From the NCBI RefSeq assembly GCF_003852425.1, contig NZ_QAJN01000007.1:62001-126000 (forward strand): a stretch of DNA of 64,000 nucleotides, in the 5' to 3' direction. The stretch is from Paucibacter sp. KBW04. Its GTDB lineage: Bacteria; Pseudomonadota; Gammaproteobacteria; Burkholderiales; Burkholderiaceae_C. Below are positions 44,298 through 52,605 of this stretch, one piece after another. The notes under the pieces are model-generated. The model was not told the DNA's origin and ran no database searches. It was given only the letters and a program-made list of their open reading frames with translations. Both the position numbers and the translations under genes were made by a program. Each line of letters opens with the position of its first letter. Position 1 is the first letter of the stretch.

Positions 44298-46478
44298 CTA
44301 ACGCGGTGTGTCCACGGTCACCAAGCCCGTGCCTTCCAGGCGCACGGAGATGTTCTCACCCGCCGCACCCGTGGCGCTGATGCTGCCCACGGCGATGTTC
44401 AGCGCCTGGCCGTTGGCGGCGGGCAAGGCGCGCAGAATCAGGACCTTGTCGCCGCGCGGCGTCAACTCCACCGGCACCCGGCCGGGCTGACCGCCGCCCT
44501 GGGTGGGCGCGAATTTGGAGGGGTCGAACTCCAGCTCCGCCCGCACCGTCGCCCCACTCTCGTTCTTGAGCGTCACCGACACCGTGCCGCCCGGTCCCAC
44601 CTGGGGCGTGACATCAAAACGCAGCACGGCCTCGCTGGCGGGGGGCGGCGTGACGCTGAAACCTGAGGCCGAGGTTGTGGCCGAGGCATTCGCGCCACCC
44701 AAGCTGCCCGCCGGGCCCACACCCACCTTGGCATTGGGGCGCAGCAAGCTGCTGAAGGCGCCGGGTGAGGCGTCCGTGCCGCTGGCCAGGCGGGTGAAGG
44801 CCGCGTCCGGCAGCGAGAGATTGCGCACGATGCGCGGCGTGATCAGGAGCACCACCTCGGTCTTGGTGTGGTTGTCCTGGGTGACGCCGAACAGGCGGCC
44901 GATCAAGGGCATGGCCGAGAGGCCGGGGATGCCGGTGGCCGTGCGTCTGTCTTCATCATTGATCAGGCCAGCCAGCACCTGGGTCTCGCCATCGTTGAGG
45001 CGCAAGGTGGTGGAGGTGACGCGGGTGCCAATGCGATAGGCCTTGGAGTCCGAAGGGCCCAGCACCTCGCTGATCAGATTGCTGACCTCCAGGCCCACCT
45101 TGATGCTGACGTCGTTGTCCAGCTGGATGGTGGGTTCCACATCCAGCTTGAGCCCGACGTCCAGATAGGTCACCGAGGAGGACACACCGATATTGACCGC
45201 CGAGGTGGTGGTGAACACCGGCAGCTTCTCGCCGATATGCACCTTGGCCTTCTCGTGATTGCGCACCCGAATCTTGGGGTTGGCGAGGATGTTGACATCG
45301 CCCGAGCTGCCGCGCAGCGTGGCCACCACGGCCGGGTTGGCGATAGAGGCACGGAACTCATTGCGCCGGCCCAGCTCCACCTGGCCGGTGACGCCGGTCA
45401 GGCCGTATTGCACCGTGTCCGGCCATTTCAGGCCCAGGGCGTCGGCGCGGTCGGTGCTCATCTCCAGCACCTCCACCTCCAGCATCACCTCGGGCTCGGG
45501 CAGGTCCACCGAGGCGATTAACTTTTCCACCAAGCGCATCACCTCGGGCGTGTCGCGCACCACCATCAGATTGAGGCGCTCGTCGATATGGATGTCGCGC
45601 ACCTTGGCGATGGTGCGCACCATGGCCTGCACCTGCTTCACATCGGCATTGGTGAGGTAGAGAGTGCGGGTGATCAGCTCCTGATGCTCGCGCTGCTTGC
45701 CGGCGGTATTCGGGAAGATCAGCACCGAGCTGTCGTTGAGCATCTTGCGGTCCAGGGCCTGGGTGGACAGCAGCACCCGCATGGCCTCGTCCAGGCTCAC
45801 ATTGCGCAAAAAGATGGTGACGCGGGCATCGGCGCGCACATCTTTGTCGAACACGAAATTGATATTGGAGCTGCGGGCCAGGGCCTCAAACACCTGGCGC
45901 AGCGGCGCGTCGCGGAACTCCAGCGTCACCGGCTTTTGAAACGCCGGCCCCATCTCATTGCTCTGCGCCTCCAGCGGCCGCGCCTGGGCGGTCTGACTCA
46001 AGAGCAGGCGGGCGCCCACATGCTGGGGCGACTCCACCAGGATCTCGCGGCCCAGGGCCTCGGCCCGCTCCAGCTTGCCCTCGCGCAGGGCCGCACGCGC
46101 GGCCTGCAGCTTGAGTTCCTGGCGCGGGCCGCGCTTCAACTCGGCCTCAAACCAGGCCAGACGCGGGTGCTTGGGGTCCAGCTCACGCAGTTGTTGCATG
46201 GCCTCGCCCATCTCCTCCCAGCGGCCGGTGGCACGCAAGCCCTCGACCTGGATCAGCAGACGCGAGACCAGCTGGTTCTGCAAGCGCAGCTGGGCCGCGC
46301 GCAAGGCATGGTCTTGCGGCGATTGCTTCAAGGCCTCGCCGAGCACCGCATAGGCCTGCGGCATCTGGTTGGCACGGCTGAGCTCCTCCGCCTGGCGCAG
46401 GGCCGGGTTGGCGCAGGCGACCAGCAGGGCGGCCAGAGCCAGGGCAAGTGCCGACCTTAACAAGTGTTTCGTCTTCAT
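44298..46478 (-). CDS. Secretin (GspD/MshL/PilQ family) with cohesin-like C-terminal domain
   Basis: 726 residues. A lipoprotein signal (LLVAC, Cys22) precedes a TPR-like helical region (about 25-170), then N0/N1-type periplasmic domains (FEALARSSNINFVFDKDVRA; YLTNADVKQVQAMVRTIAKVRDIHIDERLN). The secretin core ends in TTLRLNDGETQVLAGLINDED, then MPLIGRLFGV and KTEVVLLITPRIVR. The last 120 residues (VLRFDVTPQVGPGGTVSVTLKNESGATV) look like a cohesin-type beta-sandwich, which is unusual for GspD. The frame extends 31 codons upstream; ATG 46478 starts the lipoprotein signal and overlaps the previous gene's stop by four bases. Confidence 0.9.
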   Translation of the reverse strand: MKTKHLLRSALALALAALLVACANPALRQAEELSRANQMPQAYAVLGEALKQSPQDHALRAAQLRLQNQLVSRLLIQVEGLRATGRWEEMGEAMQQLRELDPKHPRLAWFEAELKRGPRQELKLQAARAALREGKLERAEALGREILVESPQHVGARLLLSQTAQARPLEAQSNEMGPAFQKPVTLEFRDAPLRQVFEALARSSNINFVFDKDVRADARVTIFLRNVSLDEAMRVLLSTQALDRKMLNDSSVLIFPNTAGKQREHQELITRTLYLTNADVKQVQAMVRTIAKVRDIHIDERLNLMVVRDTPEVMRLVEKLIASVDLPEPEVMLEVEVLEMSTDRADALGLKWPDTVQYGLTGVTGQVELGRRNEFRASIANPAVVATLRGSSGDVNILANPKIRVRNHEKAKVHIGEKLPVFTTTSAVNIGVSSSVTYLDVGLKLDVEPTIQLDNDVSIKVGLEVSNLISEVLGPSDSKAYRIGTRVTSTTLRLNDGETQVLAGLINDEDRRTATGIPGLSAMPLIGRLFGVTQDNHTKTEVVLLITPRIVRNLSLPDAAFTRLASGTDASPGAFSSLLRPNAKVGVGPAGSLGGANASATTSASGFSVTPPPASEAVLRFDVTPQVGPGGTVSVTLKNESGATVRAELEFDPSKFAPTQGGGQPGRVPVELTPRGDKVLILRALPAANGQALNIAVGSISATGAAGENISVRLEGTGLVTVDTPR

Positions 46479-47044
46479 GGAGGTGTGGGACGGAAGGCAA
46501 TGATTTGTGGGAGCTGAGCCGGCAGCCAGGTGAGATTGAGGCCGCGCTCGTTCACTTGATCGACGCGCCACTGGCCGTCCACCACATCGCCGGCCTGCAC
46601 GGCCAGGCTGCGCGTGGCGCTGGCCAGCAGGCCCTGCGCCTTGCTGCCCTCGACCAGGCGGCCGATCAGCTGATAGGGAAAAGGCGGCGCCATGGGCGGC
46701 GGCGGCGTGCTGGGTGTGGCCGCAATCTTGGGCGGGGGCGGAGGAGGGGGCGGCGCCCAGGCGGCGAACTGGCGCTCGGGCACTTCACTCCAGGCCTGGC
46801 GCTGCACCGGCGTCCAGTTAGGTGGCGCGGCTTCGGCCTCCAGCGACCGGGCTCCGCCGGCTTCCCTGGGTCGATCACGCAGGGCTGCGGGTGCCGGGCT
46901 GCGCTGAGCCGCGGCGCTAGGCAGGGCGAGGCTGCTGTCCGCCTCATCCTCGCTGTGCGCGGCCCACCAAGTGGCCAGCAGGGTCAGGGCCAGGGCGGCG
47001 ATCAAGAAAATTTGACGGGTCTTGGATGGAGGCGTCGCGTTCAT
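46475..47044 (-). CDS. PilP/GspC/MshK-like inner-membrane protein
   Basis: 189 residues. One N-terminal transmembrane helix (about 10-28) is followed by a long Pro/Ala-rich linker with an eight-proline run (about 100-108). The C-terminal domain (PYQLIGRLVEGSKAQGLLASATRSLAVQAGDVVDGQWRV) resembles the homology region of GspC and PilP, which contacts the secretin N0 domain. It overlaps the PilO-like gene and the secretin gene by four bases each. A much longer open frame upstream (to 47569) is a shadow of the neighbouring gene. Confidence 0.78.
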   Translation of the reverse strand: MNATPPSKTRQIFLIAALALTLLATWWAAHSEDEADSSLALPSAAAQRSPAPAALRDRPREAGGARSLEAEAAPPNWTPVQRQAWSEVPERQFAAWAPPPPPPPPKIAATPSTPPPPMAPPFPYQLIGRLVEGSKAQGLLASATRSLAVQAGDVVDGQWRVDQVNERGLNLTWLPAQLPQIIAFRPTPP

Positions 47045-47610
47045 GGCTTGGCCCCGTCTTGTTCCAAGGCCTTGGCATCGGCGCGGCTGTGCAAAGACCA
47101 TTGCAGCTCGGCCTCCACCTCGGCCGCTTGCGGCGAGGCCCGGCGCAGCTTGAGGCCGTCCAGGCTCAGGGCGGCATCGTGCTGCAAGGCGGCGGCGATG
47201 AACTGCCGTACCTGGGCATAGCCGCCGGTCACAGGCATGCTGACCCGCAGGCGCTCCAGCCCGGCGGCGGCGTCCACGCTCAGGCGGTGTTCGGTGCGCG
47301 CGCTGACCAGGCCCAAGCGCAAGCCCATCTCCAGCAAATCGGCCAGGCGCTGTTGACGCTCGGCGGCCGGCGGCAGGGCTTGCCACCACTGGGCTTGGGT
47401 GGCGGGGGCCTGCGCTTCTTGTGCGCCGGCGGCGCGCTTGAGGCGCAGCTCCTGACGCAGGCGATCGGCCTGGGCCTGGGACAGGGCGGCTTGCTCGTCC
47501 CAACGCGCCGCGGCCAGCCACAGGGCCGCCGCCAGCAACAAGGCCAGCAGGCCGATCAGGCCGGGCCAACCCAGAGCCCGCAGAGCGCGACGCAAGCGAA
47601 GAGAGTTCAT
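47041..47610 (-). CDS. PilO/MshJ/GspM-like protein
   Basis: 189 residues. A short basic cytosolic tail precedes one transmembrane helix (about 17-33), a coiled coil (about 38-60, QAQADRLRQELRLKRA) and a ferredoxin-like periplasmic domain (VSARTEHRLSVDAAAGLERLRVSMPVTGGYAQVRQFIAAAL). The layout is that of PilO or GspM, which link the cytosolic platform to the secretin. It overlaps the genes on both sides by four bases. Confidence 0.8.
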   Translation of the reverse strand: MNSLRLRRALRALGWPGLIGLLALLLAAALWLAAARWDEQAALSQAQADRLRQELRLKRAAGAQEAQAPATQAQWWQALPPAAERQQRLADLLEMGLRLGLVSARTEHRLSVDAAAGLERLRVSMPVTGGYAQVRQFIAAALQHDAALSLDGLKLRRASPQAAEVEAELQWSLHSRADAKALEQDGAKP

Positions 47611-49034
47611 GGCCTGTCCTTGCCAGCCAGAGGGGGCAGATCCGCCTGCAAGAGCTCGGGCCGCAGTCGCGCCGTCAACTCAAAGCGCTGGCCGCTCAGG
47701 CCTTGCTCGGCCGTCTGAAAACGGCTCAGCATCACCTGGCGCCAACCGGGCGCCGCGCCCAGGCGGTCGGCCACATGCAGGGCCAGCAGTTTGTCGCCGG
47801 CCAGGCCTTCCAGGCGCAGCTCACCGCGCGCGGCCGTGTAGTCCAGGCTCAGCCAGCTGATGCTGCCCTGCTCCGGTTTGGCGCCCGCATTCAAACCCGC
47901 TTGCTCGATATTGCTCAGCAGCGGCTCCCAAGCTTGTTGCAAAAGCTTTTGCGCCTCCTGCGCGCCGCGCAAGGCGTCCAGCTCGCCGCGTTTGGCCGTT
48001 TTTGTCGGAACGATGGCCACCGGCTTGTTGCCGCCCAGACGCTGCAGCTCGGCGCTCAAACGCTGCTCTTGATGCCGAGCTAAATCCAGGTTCTGACGGC
48101 TGTCCAGCATGCCCCAGACCGAGGTGCCCAGCACCAGCGTCGTCGTCAAAGCCAGCGGCCAGGCCAGAGGCCAGCGGCGCTGGCGTGGGCCTAGGAAGTC
48201 CGGGTCCGGCCAGGCTGGCAGGGCCTTGGCCTTGCTCTCAAACCAGTCGCCTTGTGGCGCAAGCGCAGTCAAATCGGAAAGAAAGCGCAGCGAAGCCGCC
48301 GCCGCCGGCAAGGCCACGCCCCTCGCCTCCAGGCCAAAGCCCTGCACCAGCAGCGGGCCTGGCATCTCGGCCTGCAGCTCGGGCAAGAGCTCCAGCAAGG
48401 CCTGCCGCGTGGCGGACTCCAGGCGCAGCTGGCGCAGGCTGTGCAGGCAGCCGCCCTCCAGGCGCAAGCAGGTCAAGACCTGACCCTCCACCCAGGCCAG
48501 GCCGGCCCTCGGCGCCCGCGCCCATTCGGGCTCGCTCAGCAGCAGCTGCTGCAAAAGCGGCGCCCAGGCCGGCCGCACGCGGCGCAGCAAGACGGCCTCT
48601 TGATCGAACAAAAGCCGCAGCGCGGCCCAATCCAGGCCATGCAGGGCGCTCAGACCTAGGCCTGCCGTGCCGGAGCGCCAGCTGGCCAAGGGCCAGGCCC
48701 GCGCGAGAGCGCCAAAGTAATGCGCAAACTGCTGGCGGCCATAGGCTTGCAGCGCCTCTTCCTCGCCCAGAGGCAGGCCGGGCTCGCAGACCAGCTCATG
48801 CAGCAAGCGGGCGGAGACGATCAACTCCAGCGCCTGGCCGCGATGGGTTGAGGCCCAGTCCTGGGCTGGGTGTTGGAGGCCGTCGCCATCGAGTTCGCGC
48901 AAGCCCTCGGCCGTCAGGAAGAGGCGGGTGGCTTGGCGCTGCAAACGCGCCGCCAGCCTCGCGCGCCAGCCCGCCGTCGGCGCGGGCGCTGCGGCCAAGG
49001 GAGTGAACATCAGGGTCTTAGCGCTGCTACTCAT
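47607..49034 (-). CDS. GspL- or PilM/PilN-like assembly platform protein
   Basis: 475 residues. The first roughly 290 residues are cytosolic and may form an actin-like PilM/GspL domain, though sequence marks are weak. One transmembrane helix near residue 300 (WPLALTTTLVLGTSVWGML) is followed by a coiled coil and a ferredoxin-like periplasmic domain, as in PilN and the GspL C-terminus. The order cytosol-TM-periplasm matches GspL or a PilM-PilN fusion (MshI-like). It overlaps the GspE gene by eight bases. The ATG at 49034 is preferred over an in-frame start 13 codons earlier. Confidence 0.7.
   Translation of the reverse strand: MSSSAKTLMFTPLAAAPAPTAGWRARLAARLQRQATRLFLTAEGLRELDGDGLQHPAQDWASTHRGQALELIVSARLLHELVCEPGLPLGEEEALQAYGRQQFAHYFGALARAWPLASWRSGTAGLGLSALHGLDWAALRLLFDQEAVLLRRVRPAWAPLLQQLLLSEPEWARAPRAGLAWVEGQVLTCLRLEGGCLHSLRQLRLESATRQALLELLPELQAEMPGPLLVQGFGLEARGVALPAAAASLRFLSDLTALAPQGDWFESKAKALPAWPDPDFLGPRQRRWPLAWPLALTTTLVLGTSVWGMLDSRQNLDLARHQEQRLSAELQRLGGNKPVAIVPTKTAKRGELDALRGAQEAQKLLQQAWEPLLSNIEQAGLNAGAKPEQGSISWLSLDYTAARGELRLEGLAGDKLLALHVADRLGAAPGWRQVMLSRFQTAEQGLSGQRFELTARLRPELLQADLPPLAGKDRP
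48474..48487 (+). repeat. Dispersed 14-base motif, copy 4
   Basis: CAAGACCTGACCCT within the GspL/PilN-like gene, antisense to that gene. The preceding bases AGGT differ from those of the other copies. Confidence 0.5.
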
Positions 49035-50562
49035 CGAGGGTGACCCTCTCCAGTTCCTCGAAGGTGGTTTCACCCCGGCAAACCGCTTGCAAGGTCATGA
49101 CCCGCAGCGGCTTCATGCCACGCGCGCGGGCGGCCTCCTTGATCTGCGACATGGGCGCGCGGGCGGCGATCAGATCGCGCAGGCCGTCGTCCAGCTTGAG
49201 CAGCTCGGCCACGGCGCGGCGGCCTTTGTAGCCGGTGCCTCGGCAATGGCCGCAGCCCTCGCCGCGCAGGAATTGGTGTTCGCCTTCTTTCAGTCCATAA
49301 CGGGTGAGCGTGACGGCATCTGGCGAATACGGCCGGGCGCAATGCTTGCAGGTCAGGCGCACCAGGCGCTGGGCCAGCACGGCGTTCAGGGCCGAGACCA
49401 CGTTGTAGAGGTCCAGGCCCATATGCATGAAGCGGCCGATCACATCGAAGGCATTGTTGGCATGCACGGTGGAGAAGACCAGGTGGCCGGTCAGCGCCGC
49501 CTGCACAGCGATTTGCGCCGTCTCGGGGTCGCGGATCTCGCCCACCATCACCCGGTCGGGGTCGTGGCGCAGGATGGAGCGCAGGCCGCGCGAGAAGGTC
49601 AGACCTTTTTTCTCGTTGACGGGGATCTGCACCACGCCCGCCAACTGGTACTCCACCGGGTCTTCGATGGTGATGATTTTGTCGCTGCCGGTATGGATCT
49701 CGGCCAGGGTGGCGTAGAGCGTGGTGGTCTTGCCGCTGCCCGTCGGCCCGGTCACCAAGAGCATGCCGTGAGGCTGGCGGGCCTGGGCGCGGATGGCGGC
49801 GCGCTCGTCGGCCTGGAAGCCGAGTGCATCGAGCGTTAGCGAACCACCGGTCTGCTCGATGCGGGCACGGTCCAGCACCCGCACGACGGCGTCTTCACCA
49901 AACACGCTAGGCATGATGGACAAACGAAAATCCACCTCGCGCCCCTGTACCTTGAGCTTGAAGCGACCGTCCTGCGGCAGGCGGCGCTCGCCGATGTCCA
50001 GCTCGGACATCACCTTCAGCCTTGAAACCAGCTGCTCGGCCACCGCGGCGCCCTCCACCGTGCGCACCATGGACATCACGCCGTCGACGCGGAAGCGGAT
50101 CACCGCGCCGCGCAGCGTGCATTCGATGTGCACATCGCTGGCACCGTCCTGCAGCGCGTCGTACAAGGTGGCATTGAGCAGGCGCACCACCGGGCTGGCC
50201 TGCTCGGACATGGCCAGGGCCGAAAGCTCTAGCGCGTCGCCGCTGCTGTCAGCTTCCACCACCGCCTCTTCCACATCGGAGAGCGCGCGGAAGTCGGCCT
50301 CGCCCGCGCCCAACCAATGCGTCACCGCCGCCGCGTCGCAGCGCAGCCAGCGCACAGGAGACTGCAGGCGCGCCTCCACGCTTTGCAAAAGCATGGCGTC
50401 GGCCTCGCGCTCGCCCAGAAGCATCTTGCGGCCGCTGCTGCTGGAGACGGCCAGCACGGCCCGCCAACGCTGGGCCTGGGCCTGGGGCCAGGCTTCAAAG
50501 TCCAGCGCCCAAGGGCCTTGTTCCTTTGGCAGCCAGTCCTGCAAGGAAAGCTGTTCGCTCAT
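49027..50562 (-). CDS. gspE: Type II secretion/type IV pilus assembly ATPase GspE
   Basis: 511 residues. An N1/N2-like N-terminal region (1-150) precedes the ATPase core: Walker A GPTGSGKTTTLYATL, Asp box, Walker B VMVGEIRDPETA and His box. A CxxC...CxxC zinc-binding motif (CKHC near 405, CGHC near 435) matches GspE and PilB. The hexamer powers fibre extension. It overlaps gspF by four bases and the GspL-like gene by eight. Confidence 0.93.
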   Translation of the reverse strand: MSEQLSLQDWLPKEQGPWALDFEAWPQAQAQRWRAVLAVSSSSGRKMLLGEREADAMLLQSVEARLQSPVRWLRCDAAAVTHWLGAGEADFRALSDVEEAVVEADSSGDALELSALAMSEQASPVVRLLNATLYDALQDGASDVHIECTLRGAVIRFRVDGVMSMVRTVEGAAVAEQLVSRLKVMSELDIGERRLPQDGRFKLKVQGREVDFRLSIMPSVFGEDAVVRVLDRARIEQTGGSLTLDALGFQADERAAIRAQARQPHGMLLVTGPTGSGKTTTLYATLAEIHTGSDKIITIEDPVEYQLAGVVQIPVNEKKGLTFSRGLRSILRHDPDRVMVGEIRDPETAQIAVQAALTGHLVFSTVHANNAFDVIGRFMHMGLDLYNVVSALNAVLAQRLVRLTCKHCARPYSPDAVTLTRYGLKEGEHQFLRGEGCGHCRGTGYKGRRAVAELLKLDDGLRDLIAARAPMSQIKEAARARGMKPLRVMTLQAVCRGETTFEELERVTLDE

Positions 50563-51752
50563 TGCACCTGCTCCACCAGCTGGAATATCGGCAAATACAT
50601 CAGCACGATGATGCCGCCTATCAGCACCCCCATGATCAGCATCAGGGCCGGGTTGATGGCGCGCGTCAGCAGCTCGGTCAGGCGTGCCGCCTCTTCATCG
50701 TGAAAGGCCGCGGCCCGCTCCAGCATGGCCGGCACTTCGCCGCTGCGCTCGCCCACACGCACCATGCGCCGGGCCACCGGCGTGGCCAGGTTCTGCGCCT
50801 CCAAAGCCTCAGAAAGACGCTGGCCGCTCTCGATCTGCGCGGCCGCTGCCGCCACCGCCGGTCGCCAGGGCGCGGCCACCACATCCTCAACAATGCGCAA
50901 GCTGGCCAGCACCGGCACGCCCGAGGCCAGGAGCATGGCCAGGCTGCGATACAGGCGCGCCAGGGCCAGCACGCGCAGGCGCGGGCCCAGGCCAGGCAGG
51001 GTCCACAGGGTGGCTTGCAGGCGCTGGCGCAGCGGCTCATGCCGCCACAGGGCAAAGCCCGCGAACAGCAGCAGGGCCAGGCCGCCTAAGACCGCGAAAG
51101 GATGAGCGCCAGCCGTCTGGCCAAACTGAATCAAGAGCCGCGAGGCCCAGGGCAAATCATTGCCCAGGCCATCCAAGATGCCGGCAAAGCGCGGCAAGAC
51201 AAAGAGCAGCAAGAACATGATCACGCCGCCGCCCACGGCCAAGAGCATCACCGGGTAGACGCAGGCCGCGACCAGGCGGGCACGCAGGCTTTCCACCCAG
51301 GCGAGGTATTTGGCGTGCTGGGCCAGGGCGCTGCTGAGCTGGCCGGTGCGCTCATTGGCCGCGACGATGGCGCAGACGAGTTCATCAAAAGCCTGGGGCT
51401 GGGCGCGCATGGCCACTGACAGGGGCTGGCCCTGCTCCACACTGGCGATCACGCCGTTCAAGGCCAGGCGCACCGCCTCCACGCTTTCTTTTTCGCGCAA
51501 GGTGTTGAGGGCTTCCAGCAGGGCGATGCCGGCGTCCAGCAAGACACTCAGCTCCTGGCTGAAGAGCTGCAGAGGGAAGCGCTTGGCGCTGCGCAGGCGC
51601 TGAGCGGGAAGGCTGGCAGCCAACTCATCCACCGCCAAGACATGCTGGGGCGGCACACCCAGAATATGGGCCACCGATTGCCGGTCCGGGGCATCGACGC
51701 GCAGCAGCTTCACCCCCTCGGGGTGGAAGACACGGGCTTGGAAACTAGGCAT
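50559..51752 (-). CDS. gspF: Type II secretion/type IV pilus inner-membrane platform protein GspF
   Basis: 397 residues. Two repeats of the T2SSF domain (about 65-190 and 270-390) are each followed by hydrophobic helices, with signatures LFSQELSVLLDAGIALLEAL and ALARLYRSLAMLLASGVPVLASL. The C-terminus MLIMGVLIGGIIVLMYLPIFQLVEQV is diagnostic. A GTG at 51788 that overlaps the gspG stop by four bases would extend it by 12 residues; the ATG gives a family-like MPSFQARVF start. It is the rotor or platform of the secretion machine. Confidence 0.92.
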   Translation of the reverse strand: MPSFQARVFHPEGVKLLRVDAPDRQSVAHILGVPPQHVLAVDELAASLPAQRLRSAKRFPLQLFSQELSVLLDAGIALLEALNTLREKESVEAVRLALNGVIASVEQGQPLSVAMRAQPQAFDELVCAIVAANERTGQLSSALAQHAKYLAWVESLRARLVAACVYPVMLLAVGGGVIMFLLLFVLPRFAGILDGLGNDLPWASRLLIQFGQTAGAHPFAVLGGLALLLFAGFALWRHEPLRQRLQATLWTLPGLGPRLRVLALARLYRSLAMLLASGVPVLASLRIVEDVVAAPWRPAVAAAAAQIESGQRLSEALEAQNLATPVARRMVRVGERSGEVPAMLERAAAFHDEEAARLTELLTRAINPALMLIMGVLIGGIIVLMYLPIFQLVEQVQ

Positions 51753-51784
51753 GGCGGCGTTCGCGGCAGGGGCTGCGGCGCAGA

Positions 51785-52243
51785 TCACCAGCTGGTCAGA
51801 TCGGCATCTTCAGCCTCGCCGCCGGGGCGGCCGTCGCGGCCCAGGGACAGCAGATCGTATTCGCCATGCTCGCCGGGTGAGCGGTACTGATAGTCGTTAT
51901 GCCAAGGGTCTTTGGGCAAGGCCTTGCTGAGGTAGGGGCCGGCCCAGCGCGGCTCGTCCGCCGGCTTCGTCACCAAGACCGCCAAGCCCTGCTCAGTGCT
52001 TGGGTAGCGACCCACATCGAGGCGGTATTGATCCAGGGCTTTTTGCAAGCCGTCGATCTGCGCACGCGCGGCCTTGACCTCGGACTTGCCGATCTGATTG
52101 AAAAACTTCGGGCCCACATAGCCGGCCAGCAGGCCGATGATGACCATCACCACCAACAACTCCAGCAGGGTGAATCCGCGCGAGCGCCGTCCGTCGGCAA
52201 AGGAGGTGGAGGTGGAGGTGGGGGGTTTCTGAATGAGATCCAT
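51785..52243 (-). CDS. gspG: Major pseudopilin GspG
   Basis: About 152 residues. A 23-residue leader ends in RSRG, then FTLLELLVVMVIIGLLAGYVGPKFF, the class III signal with Glu5. The body has the GspG marks GRYPSTEQGLAVLV and DPWHNDYQYRSPGEHGEYDLLSLGRDG; the last of these carries the calcium-binding loop of GspG. It is the first gene of the ten-gene secretion operon, which suggests it is the most abundant subunit. A TTG three codons earlier is a less likely start. Confidence 0.93.
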   Translation of the reverse strand: MDLIQKPPTSTSTSFADGRRSRGFTLLELLVVMVIIGLLAGYVGPKFFNQIGKSEVKAARAQIDGLQKALDQYRLDVGRYPSTEQGLAVLVTKPADEPRWAGPYLSKALPKDPWHNDYQYRSPGEHGEYDLLSLGRDGRPGGEAEDADLTSW

Positions 52244-52354
52244 GGAGACCAATTGAACTAACGAACTGATGAACTAAGTGCAAACCCTTGAATTCGAAAA
52301 CACACGCAGAATGGCGATGTAAGTTTGACTATGGCATATCGAATTCGCTCCACC

Positions 52355-52378
52355 ATTGGGGCTTGAACTATCCCCAAT
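52355..52378. promoter_or_regulatory. Dyad in the divergent spacer between gspG and the GT-HAD gene
   Basis: ATTGGGG (52355-52361) and CCCCAAT (52372-52378) form an interrupted inverted repeat in the AT-richer spacer (52244-52605) that must hold the promoters of both divergent operons. The right arm includes ACTATCCCC (52368-52376), also found upstream of the PEP-CTERM gene at 40084. Possible operator; no -35/-10 is evident. Confidence 0.35.
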
Positions 52379-52605
52379 TCCGGCGCGCCTCAATGTAGCA
52401 AGGGTAGATGACAAACGTCTGAAACCCGTCGGAGATGCTACGGCCCTTGCGCCGCAACAACCCTTTTCCCCAGGCCTTGGCCCTGGGACTTTTCGCAAGC
52501 TGCACCGAAGTACGACTCTGCCAGTCGTGGTTAGCGGCCCCTCCACAGACTCATCGACGGTATCCGCCCCATGGGCTGCCGCCGAAAACTCTAGAAAGGC
52601 CTCCT

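Noticed and set aside
46475-47569. 364-codon version of the PilP/GspC-like gene
   Set aside because: The N-terminal 175 codons are antisense-like shadow of the PilO-like gene in another frame; the ATG at 47044 starts a proper TM protein and overlaps the previous stop by four bases.
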